DNA of 64,000 nt, taken from contig NC_007948.1 in the NCBI RefSeq assembly GCF_000013865.1, positions 558,001-622,000 of the forward strand, in the 5' to 3' direction. A program made the position numbers and the translations under genes. The notes below the pieces were generated by a model, which was not told the DNA's origin, did not search any database, and worked only from the letters and a program-made list of their open reading frames with translations. Origin of the DNA: Polaromonas sp. JS666 (GTDB lineage: Bacteria; Pseudomonadota; Gammaproteobacteria; Burkholderiales; Burkholderiaceae_C). Below are positions 57,821 through 64,000 of this stretch, in pieces; the first letter of the stretch is position 1, and every line of letters begins with the position of its first letter.

Positions 57821-58353
57821 GGCACTGACTCCCTGAAACTATCAACGATTGCCTGAATTCTAATTAAATTGATAAATTCGAGCAATATCTATTTTGAGTT
57901 GTCAGTTTAGGTTATCCGTGTGAATTCTCACGAAAACAGGCAAAAATATGGGGATTTGCCTTTTAAATTGATAAATACACAAAGCATCCATCGAATTTGT
58001 CAATTTATGGCGTGCTCAGGAGGTCCCTGAAAACCGTGTGAATCGGGAGCGGGCCCGAGCCCGGGTGGTTTTCCTTGCGAACTGTTCAAGATCAAGAAAT
58101 GGCTTTAACCCAAGCGAGAAGGGGTTTTATTGCTATAAAAATAATAGCTATTGATGGCCCTTGGCTTGACCAGGAGCGGTTTTCAGCAGGGAATCAGCGA
58201 GTTGGCGATATTCCCCGTCGGCCGCAGGTGCAAACCGGTGAGGGATTGGGGTCGGGATACTGGCCGTGTCGAGGCCGGCTGATGCGCGGTGGACGACAGC
58301 GGCACGGCGCCGCTGCCCTGCCAGCCCGTAGCCGGCGCAGCGACCCCAACGAC
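57821..58353. other. AT-rich intergenic region
   Basis: This 533-base gap between two leftward genes has low GC. AATTGATAAAT occurs twice (about 57868 and 57966), with related GTCAGTTTA/GTCAATTTA words, resembling a regulator target or promoter region for the small exported-protein gene. No gene was found. Confidence 0.55.
58124..58187. repeat. AT-rich dispersed repeat (ATAGCTATTGATG type)
   Basis: TTGCTATAAAAATAATAGCTATTGATGGCCCTTGG followed by GAGCGGTTTTCAGC is the fullest copy of a repeat family also at 20249-20310 and 55841-55858 (written here in part by its key words ATAGCTATT and CCCTTGG). Confidence 0.6.
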
Positions 58354-59214
58354 TCAGTAGCTGATGGTGATGGTCTGGGGGGCGGAGGCGGAGCAGGCCG
58401 ATGTGGCGCAGATGCCTGCCTGGTTGGCAGCGATGTTGCCATTGACCAAGTAGGTCTGGGCGGCGCCGGTGCCTGTGCCGCTGGCAGCGCTCAGCGACAG
58501 GCTATAGGCCAGGCCGAGTAGTGTGCCACCGGTGGCGCCCAGGCTCATGGTGTATGGCAGTCCGCTGGTGCAGCGCGTGGCGAACTGCGTGCTGCCTGTC
58601 GCGGCCGTCGACTGGAACGAGGTATAGCTGAAGCTCATGGTGCCAGGCGGTGTGCTGAACTGGCACTGCGGATTGGTGGTGATGATCACCGGCATGGTGG
58701 CTGGCGTGGCTGTCGCATTGACCCCCGACGTCACCGAATAGGTGAGGGTCGCGGTCATGGTGTCGGTGTAATCCGCCGCGACGGCCGACTGCTGGGCAGC
58801 CACCCGGTTGTAGTAGGGAAGGGTCAACGAGGCCGATGTGCCGCTGCCAAAGTTGAGTGTTCCGGTGAACGGCGCGCTCCCGCCGGGCCCCCAGCGGCTC
58901 GAATAGGCGGCATCCTTGTAGATGTCGTATTTGAGGTATTTGTTCGTCGGGTAGTAGGCGCGATTGTTTTGTCCCTGGGGGTAGAGCCCATTGGTGCTTG
59001 CCAGTGAATAGGTGGTCGTGGTGGGGTCACCCGACGCGCGTGAGCAGTTGATGGTGACACTCGACACATTGTCGTTCGGCACTGTCGAGATCGGATCGTA
59101 AACCGATGTGAATCCATTGCCAGAGACGCTGCAGCTGATCGTGGCGTGGGCGGTGCCCGCGGCCAGGAGTACGCCCCAGGTCGCTGCCGCCAGCAGGAAA
59201 TGGTGCAGAGTCAC
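58354..59214 (-). CDS. two-domain Spore-coat-U protein, likely pilus tip adhesin (CsuE-like)
   Basis: This 286-residue exported protein has two Spore-coat-U (SCPU) type domains. The first is about residues 25-160 (ISCSVSGNGFTSVYDP to MTATLTYSV), the second about 180-286 (QCQFSTPPGTMSFSYTSFQS to APQTITISY). A GTG at 59214 was chosen because GGGGAG lies 7 bases upstream and a clean signal peptide (LLAAATWGVLLAAGTAHA) starts there. A two-domain subunit encoded after the usher is the layout of the CsuE tip adhesin in archaic chaperone-usher pili. Its C-terminal domain resembles the 63257-63709 pilin. Confidence 0.85.
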   Translation of the reverse strand: MTLHHFLLAAATWGVLLAAGTAHATISCSVSGNGFTSVYDPISTVPNDNVSSVTINCSRASGDPTTTTYSLASTNGLYPQGQNNRAYYPTNKYLKYDIYKDAAYSSRWGPGGSAPFTGTLNFGSGTSASLTLPYYNRVAAQQSAVAADYTDTMTATLTYSVTSGVNATATPATMPVIITTNPQCQFSTPPGTMSFSYTSFQSTAATGSTQFATRCTSGLPYTMSLGATGGTLLGLAYSLSLSAASGTGTGAAQTYLVNGNIAANQAGICATSACSASAPQTITISY

Positions 59215-59291
59215 CGCTGCACTCCCCCGATCCGGCACGGCATCGCGGTGTGTTGCTTCGGAAACCTTTTTACACATGACAATCATGATGG

Positions 59292-59306
59292 GTAACATTA
59301 TGTTAC
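59292..59306. promoter_or_regulatory. perfect palindrome upstream of the tip-adhesin gene
   Basis: GTAACA-TTA-TGTTAC has six-base perfect arms and lies 78 bases before the start of the two-domain pilus protein, inside the 256-base gap after the usher gene. It is a candidate operator for an internal promoter. Confidence 0.4.
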
Positions 59307-59470
59307 GTAAGGGGTGACTTCGGTCCATTTCCAGTGTGAGTCGGGGTAGATGGTTGAGCAACTCGTGACAAAAGCCTCAATGCGCGGGGTAACTGCAGAC
59401 CCTGTTCGCGGATTATCACGGCGCGCGCCCCCTTTGCGCAGTTTTCTGGAGCTGGCCATCCGGAGACGCT

Positions 59471-61867
59471 TCACCGTTTGACGCCGATGCAGCGGACGGG
59501 GCCCACCCGGGTGATGTCCTCCAGATTGCCGGGCGGCAAGGCCACGTCGAAGGTACAGCTGTTGCCGTTCCACTTCAGCCGCAAACGGTTGGCAGATTGC
59601 AGGCCGGTAACAAAAGCCTCCCCACGCCGGGCGACAAAGAATTCCTTTTTGTCGCCCACCAGTTCGATTTCTGCACCGGCGGGCGCGGGTTCGCCGTCGT
59701 CGAATTCAATGCGGATCAAGGCGCCCCGGCCGGATCGCACGGGGAAGGTGATCTTGACCGCGCTGCGCAGGGCCGGCACGGCTTCCTGTTCAATTGAGTC
59801 CAGCTCGGCGCTGATCGGCAGTTCGGTCGGATCCAGGCGCACGCTGTTGCGCTGGAACGGCAGCAGGCGCGGCAGGAGCGCTACGCCGCTGCTGTTGGTG
59901 CGGGTCAGCGTGCTGCCCTGAAAGCCCACACCCACATTCGCATAGCCCGGTACTTCGACAATCGCAAAGCTGTCTTGCACGCGGCGTGTGGCGAAGACTT
60001 GCCCATCGGCCATGACGACGCCGCCGAGCAGGCCCAGGCGCACGTTCTGCTGGTTTTTCGCACCACTGACGTCGGCTGAGAACAGTCCTTTGGTTCCCTG
60101 GTAATAAGCGCCGCCCTCGGCGTAGCCTCCGTCGACGCGCGAGCCCAGCGCGGTTCGCCAGCCCCAGCCGGTTTCGGCACTGAGGGCCCGGCTGGCGTTC
60201 ACATAGCTGTCGGTGCTGCCGCTTCGGCGGGTCGCACCGGAGGCGATCGTGATGCGGTTGTCCAGCGGCACGATCAGGAACGCACCGAGCGAATTGCCGG
60301 AAGACACGCCGCTGAGCCGGGTGGCGCTCAACGTCAGGGCGCTGCGCTGCCCCAGCCGGATGGTGTAGCTCAGGCTCACGGTATTGAGCTTGCCCAGCTC
60401 GTAATTGTCAAAGCCGGCATAGCTCAGGTTCAACGCCCCGAACTTGTCGCTGCTGTAGCTGTAGCTGGCGGTGGTTTGCAGGCGGGGCGATGCCGTGTCA
60501 ATACCGAGCTGCCGGTAGCCACGCGATGCGCCTTGCGCGCTGAAGGCCACGCCGTGGCGCAGGCCGCTGCGCTCTACGCCGACCAGCCAGTTGTGGCCAT
60601 TGCCAACCGTGTCGCTGCGGCTCACCGCCAGTGCGGTTTGGCCCAGCATCTGGAACGGCAGCGCGTAGCTCACACCCGCGCCCGCACGGCTCAGCGAGGA
60701 GGACCACTCCCCGTTGCCTTCCACCGTCAGGCTCTTGCTCAGCCCCTTGCGCCAGAGGCCGGCGATGAAGCGCGGGCCATAGTTGGCATTGTCAGTGCCC
60801 AGGTTGTTGCGGACGGCGCCCAGCTCGAAGCTCCAGTCCGTCAGGTTCTCCTCCAGCAGATTGGCATTGCTGAAAAAGGACTGGGTGATCACGGTTTCGC
60901 GGCCCAGGATGTCGCGCACCACGACCCGCGCTTCGCCCGCGCCCGTCAGTGCCGGGAAGTTGTCGATGCTGAAGGGCCCCGAGGGCACCCGGGAGGTTTG
61001 CCGGAGCGCATCATTGACATACAGCTCCACGGTGCTGGGCGCGGCAGACAGCCCGGTGACGGTGGGGATGGGCTGCGTCACGAAGCCCGGTTGCAGGGCA
61101 AAATTCTTGGCGAACTGAAAGCCGCCAAAGTAAACGGAGCGGCCCGAGATGCCCGTGCGCGTGATGCTGTCGCCCAGCCGCAGCGTGCTGTTGCTGTCCA
61201 GGAAGTTCCGGGTGTAGGTGGTCTCCAGCCGCCGCCACGAGGCATTGAGCGTGGGGTCCTGGCTGACCAGGTTGCGGCCAACGTAGCTGCTGGTCACCAG
61301 GCCCCATTGCCCCGAAAACCCGAGCTCCGTCAAGGCGCCCAGGTCCTTGGTGCGCAAGTCATCGCTGCCCGTGACGCGGCTGCGGCTGGTGGTGTAGTTC
61401 AGGTCGTAGTTGGCAAAGACGGCGGGAATGGTGGGCGACAGCGGGGGGCGCAGTGCGGCTTCCTGCGTCAGGCGCACGGCGTTGAAGGCCGCCGGCGAAA
61501 ACACCAGATCGACCGACTGGGTGGCAAAGTTGAGTCGCGCTTCAAATCCCGGAATCGCCGAAAGCGGGTACCACTGCTGGCCCTGAAACTGGATGTCCTG
61601 GGCGCTGGGCTGGTGGTTCAGGCGCCACTCGTCGAAGGCGTCTGACGGCGCATACAAAATGCCATTGCGCTCGAGCAGGGTCCAGACGCCGCCTTTGGTG
61701 TTGTTGATGAACACTTCCAGCGGAAGCAGCCGGTCATTGGCTGACCGGGCAGTGGCCGGAACGTTGGACGGCGGTGTGGTCTGGCCCTGCGCTGCGGCGC
61801 CCGCGCAGAGACTTGCCATGACAAGGCAGGCGCGCACATGTAAAAGCCGGCAACGCCCCCTTGTCAT
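59471..61867 (-). CDS. outer-membrane usher of an archaic chaperone-usher pilus (CsuD-like)
   Basis: This 798-residue usher (FimD/CsuD family) has a Sec signal ending near GAAAQG. An N-terminal chaperone-binding region (LLPLEVFINNTKGGVWTLLE) is followed by a beta-barrel with PIPTVTGLSAAPSTVELYVN and SFSIDNFPALTG-like plug/barrel words, and a C-terminal domain (VGVGFQGSTLTRTNSSGVAL, RGEAFVTGLQSANRLRLKW). It secretes and assembles pilin subunits delivered by the chaperone. It follows the chaperone gene by 11 bases. Confidence 0.93.
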   Translation of the reverse strand: MTRGRCRLLHVRACLVMASLCAGAAAQGQTTPPSNVPATARSANDRLLPLEVFINNTKGGVWTLLERNGILYAPSDAFDEWRLNHQPSAQDIQFQGQQWYPLSAIPGFEARLNFATQSVDLVFSPAAFNAVRLTQEAALRPPLSPTIPAVFANYDLNYTTSRSRVTGSDDLRTKDLGALTELGFSGQWGLVTSSYVGRNLVSQDPTLNASWRRLETTYTRNFLDSNSTLRLGDSITRTGISGRSVYFGGFQFAKNFALQPGFVTQPIPTVTGLSAAPSTVELYVNDALRQTSRVPSGPFSIDNFPALTGAGEARVVVRDILGRETVITQSFFSNANLLEENLTDWSFELGAVRNNLGTDNANYGPRFIAGLWRKGLSKSLTVEGNGEWSSSLSRAGAGVSYALPFQMLGQTALAVSRSDTVGNGHNWLVGVERSGLRHGVAFSAQGASRGYRQLGIDTASPRLQTTASYSYSSDKFGALNLSYAGFDNYELGKLNTVSLSYTIRLGQRSALTLSATRLSGVSSGNSLGAFLIVPLDNRITIASGATRRSGSTDSYVNASRALSAETGWGWRTALGSRVDGGYAEGGAYYQGTKGLFSADVSGAKNQQNVRLGLLGGVVMADGQVFATRRVQDSFAIVEVPGYANVGVGFQGSTLTRTNSSGVALLPRLLPFQRNSVRLDPTELPISAELDSIEQEAVPALRSAVKITFPVRSGRGALIRIEFDDGEPAPAGAEIELVGDKKEFFVARRGEAFVTGLQSANRLRLKWNGNSCTFDVALPPGNLEDITRVGPVRCIGVKR

Positions 61868-61878
61868 ACGGTGCTGGA

Positions 61879-62616
61879 TCAGGGCAGCGTGATGCTGGTC
61901 GTCAGGCTCTGTCCGTCGTCGAATGTCACGACCAGCTGCGCCGGGCCTGCGGTGACGGCTTTCTCGCTGCGCAGGCTGATGGTTTTGCTGGCGCCGGGCA
62001 GGATGTAGCTGCCGCCCTCAAACCGCGCCAGCGCCTGGTCGCCGCGCATGACCGCGGCCTCGCGGATCTGCGCATAGGCGGTGCCGCTGTTGCTGCACTG
62101 CAGACTGATGGTTTTGGCGTCCGCACGGCCGGTGTTGCAGTTCATCTGGCGCTTGGCGGCCGGGGGCGTGATGAAGACGGGCATGCTCAGGGCCAGCGCA
62201 ATGGGGACCTGAATGCCCGATGCGGGCAGGGCTTCAGGTACTTCGCGGATGATCATGCGGTAAGTCAGTTGCCGGCTCGCATCGGCCGGCTTCAGCAACG
62301 CGAGCCGCACCACCTGCCTGGCTTTGGGCGCCAGCTTGATGATGGGAGGAGCCAGAATCAGGTCCTCGGTGAGCACCAGTTCATCGGTCCCGTCCGGTTT
62401 CTGGCTCCAGGTATTGATGTCGGCCTGCAGCACGACTTCGGTATCGGCTTCGTTGGTCAGCGTCACGGCGATGGCCCGGTCGCGGGGCTTCATGTAAAGC
62501 CGAACGGGGGTCACGGAAAAAACACCAGCAGCGGCAGGGGCCCAGGGGGCCATGAGACTTAACAGGAGGAGGAAGCTGACAAGGTGAAGGTGGCTTCGGC
62601 GCTGCAGGACGTTCAT
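61879..62616 (-). CDS. periplasmic pilus chaperone (CsuC-like)
   Basis: This 245-residue chaperone has a signal sequence (LVSFLLLLSLMAPWAPAAAG) and the two-domain immunoglobulin fold of PapD-type chaperones. Marks are FSVTPVRLYMKPRDRAIAVT, IKLAPKARQVVRLALLKP and LTYRMIIREVPEALP, with the archaic-type basic residue pair in strand G. It binds pilin subunits in the periplasm. It lies 2 bases after the preceding gene's stop and just before the usher gene. Confidence 0.93.
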   Translation of the reverse strand: MNVLQRRSHLHLVSFLLLLSLMAPWAPAAAGVFSVTPVRLYMKPRDRAIAVTLTNEADTEVVLQADINTWSQKPDGTDELVLTEDLILAPPIIKLAPKARQVVRLALLKPADASRQLTYRMIIREVPEALPASGIQVPIALALSMPVFITPPAAKRQMNCNTGRADAKTISLQCSNSGTAYAQIREAAVMRGDQALARFEGGSYILPGASKTISLRSEKAVTAGPAQLVVTFDDGQSLTTSITLP

Positions 62617-62618
62617 CC

Positions 62619-63191
62619 TCAGAAGGATACCAGCATCTCAACGGGGCCCGAGCGGCCATCCGCACTGGCCAGACGTATGGAAGTCAGGGTGCCGTGGTCG
62701 TCTTCAACGCGTGAGCGCGCCTGCATTTGCAGCGGCGTGTCTTCGGTATTCACCGCGTAGAGCCGGCTCTCAAAAGCCCAGCCCTCGTCCCCTTCATCGC
62801 CGGCTGCGGCAAACTGGCGCCGGTCATCGAGGCGGCAGGTCAGGCCGGCGACCCGATCGGCGCGGGACAGCTCGCTGCGGCAATAGTCCGGCAGCAGGGA
62901 ATCGCGGGCCGGCCGATAGCCGGGCATGAACCTGCTGGTGCTGGTGCTGGTGGTACTGGTGCTGGTGCTGGTGGTTGTGCGTGCTGCAATCTCGACAAAC
63001 ACGTTCGTCGTGCACCGCACCTGGACCGAAGAACTGGCCGTGCCTGAATCGCTCGCACTGGTGCAGCTGTTACTGCCGGCACTGTTCAGCGTGATCTGCA
63101 CGCTGAACTGTCCACTGGCGCCACCCGCAAGGCTGCTTGCGGCTGCCAGCATCAGCGAAACCCCGAGGATGAGCTTGTTGGACATATGCAT
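62619..63191 (-). CDS. small exported pilus-operon protein with Thr/Ser tract, function unknown
   Basis: This 190-residue protein has a signal peptide (MSNKLILGVSLMLAAASSLA). The mature start SGQFSVQITL and VQVRCTTNVFVEIAA resemble the 57449-57820 protein. A Thr/Ser tract (TTTSTSTSTTSTSTS) at about residues 72-87 is followed by a region ending in PVEMLVSF. The tract is encoded by a GGTGCT-type simple repeat. It is the second gene of the pilus operon, between pilin and chaperone, where archaic pili encode minor subunits. No known family was recognised. Confidence 0.8.
   Translation of the reverse strand: MHMSNKLILGVSLMLAAASSLAGGASGQFSVQITLNSAGSNSCTSASDSGTASSSVQVRCTTNVFVEIAARTTTSTSTSTTSTSTSRFMPGYRPARDSLLPDYCRSELSRADRVAGLTCRLDDRRQFAAAGDEGDEGWAFESRLYAVNTEDTPLQMQARSRVEDDHGTLTSIRLASADGRSGPVEMLVSF
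62932..62976. repeat. simple-sequence tract coding for Thr/Ser run
   Basis: CTGGTG and GGTGCT units repeat with two changes over about 45 bases inside the 62619-63191 gene. The unit length is a multiple of three, so slippage would lengthen or shorten the protein without a frameshift. Confidence 0.8.
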
Positions 63192-63256
63192 TGACGCCGG
63201 GAGCGGGCGATCCTGCGGTCTATATTAGTTAGATAGCGGCCAGGTAGATCAGCTTC

Positions 63257-63709
63257 TTAGTAGGTGATGGTCAGGGTACGGGTTTTGTTGGTCGCCGCGC
63301 TGTTGGTACAGGCGCCGCCGGCGGTGGCACATTTACCGGCCTGGTTAGCGGCGATAGAGCCGGTCACGCTGTAAGCCTGGGCAGCGCCGGAGCCGGTGGC
63401 ACCGGAGCCGCTCAGTGCCAGCGTGTAGGCGAGGTCAACGGCATCATCGGTAACCGAGGTTGAGTCCAGGGCCAGGGTATAAACCAGGTCTTTCGTGCAC
63501 TGGACGGTGAAGCCGCCTGCGGTGGTTTGTGCCTGGGCGCCAGTCTGGAGCGAGGTGTAAGTAAAGGCAACGTCCGAGGTTTTGACGTATTTGCAGGTGC
63601 CGGTCAGGCTGATGGAAACATCGAACTGGCCGGATGCGGTGGCGGCCTGAACGGGCAGGGTTGCAACGCTGACAAGGGCCAGGGCAAGCAGTGCGAGAAG
63701 TTTTTTCAT
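63257..63709 (-). CDS. Spore-coat-U domain major pilin (CsuA/B-like)
   Basis: This 150-residue exported subunit has a Sec signal (MKKLLALLALALVSVATLP) ending near VQAAT. One SCPU domain follows, with SGQFDVSISLTGTCKYVKTS, TKDLVYTLALDS and the end RTLTITY. ATG 63709 has GGAG 8 bases upstream. As the first gene of the operon it is probably the main pilin. Its C-terminal half (GAAQAYSVTGSIAANQAGKC) is closely similar to that of the two-domain protein at 58354-59214. Confidence 0.92.
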   Translation of the reverse strand: MKKLLALLALALVSVATLPVQAATASGQFDVSISLTGTCKYVKTSDVAFTYTSLQTGAQAQTTAGGFTVQCTKDLVYTLALDSTSVTDDAVDLAYTLALSGSGATGSGAAQAYSVTGSIAANQAGKCATAGGACTNSAATNKTRTLTITY

Positions 63710-64000
63710 GAGGATCTCCGGTTGAATGAAGCGAAAATAAGAAAGGGTTGAATCTGTATGTGACTGAACTGTAACCAGACATTTCACAATTTTCCAGTTC
63801 AAGGGCGGTTAAAACCCGCATATGTCGGGAATTTGTCACGCTAAACCATTGAAATTATTGGGTTTATGCCAAATTACGACAGAACAGGCCGGCGCCAGGA
63901 GTTGTAAATAATCCCCAACCCCGTGCGCATCACCCAGATTCTGCCATTCAACATGTAACAAGCTAATTACATTTAATCCTGACCATGCACAAACAAACCT
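63710..64000. promoter_or_regulatory. upstream region of the pilus operon
   Basis: These 291 bases are AT-rich near the pilin start and must hold the operon promoter. ATGTAA-CAAGCTAA-TTACAT at 63953-63972 is an inverted repeat with six-base arms. No promoter pair was assigned with confidence and no gene is seen to the right edge. Confidence 0.45.

Overview
The window is one contiguous piece of chromosome from a high-GC betaproteobacterium, most likely a Comamonadaceae member (Polaromonas, Variovorax or Rhodoferax-like). The lineage call rests on five Bug-type periplasmic receptors, the Burkholderiales style of CoA-dependent aromatic catabolism, and two kinds of dispersed repeat: short AT-rich tracts built on ATAGCTATT and GC-rich hairpins. 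No rRNA, tRNA, transposase, phage gene or CRISPR array was seen. The genus is an inference and was not tested by any search.

Layout. (1) 1-3.4 kb: the end of a TRAP-transporter permease, an amidase, a Bug receptor and a convergent 2-oxopentenoate hydratase-like gene. (2) 3.8-16.0 kb: a short-chain amide/urea module. A LuxR-type response regulator and an unusual NCS1-transporter/histidine-kinase fusion read leftwards. Divergent from them is urtABCDE-fmdA-fmdB-amiE, an ABC importer followed by formamidase, a zinc-ribbon protein and aliphatic amidase. (3) 16.1-24.2 kb: a leftward form II 'cox' molybdenum hydroxylase cluster (coxS-coxL-coxM-coxD-coxE-coxG-xdhC-like). Its large subunit has AYRGAGR, not the CO-dehydrogenase signature. 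(4) 24.7-33.6 kb: a leftward CoA-pathway cluster (Bug receptor, FAS1-like hydratase, acyl-CoA dehydrogenase, family III CoA-transferase, MmgE/PrpD protein, CitE-like lyase, second Bug receptor) with a divergent LysR gene. It could act on a C5 dicarboxylic acid. (5) 33.6-41.1 kb: a tightly overlapping leftward operon for aerobic 2-aminobenzoate breakdown through CoA thioesters, with a MarR regulator and a promoter/operator visible upstream of the first gene. (6) 41.2-44.8 kb: a 2-oxoglutarate/Fe(II) dioxygenase, a DUF1840 gene and two further Bug receptors with hairpin terminators. (7) 44.9-54.7 kb: a leftward operon with an AMP-forming ligase, a five-part Liv-type ABC importer and a PaaK-like ligase. 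Its gaps are filled with related GC-rich repeats. (8) 54.9-57.4 kb: a 167-bp hairpin-forming inverted repeat, a Crp/Fnr regulator, an RluF-like pseudouridine synthase and an orphan receiver protein. (9) 57.4-63.7 kb: a leftward Csu-like (archaic) chaperone-usher pilus operon with a pilin, two uncharacterised small exported proteins, chaperone, usher and a two-domain putative tip adhesin.

Most of the window is import plus catabolism of amides, organic acids and aromatic acids. The best leads are the transporter-kinase fusion with a cysteine-rich linker, the repeat fragment that seems to have been captured in frame inside coxD, the long hairpin element before the crp-type gene, the repeat family spread through the liv operon, and a RidA-like protein lacking the family's catalytic arginine inside the aminobenzoate operon.
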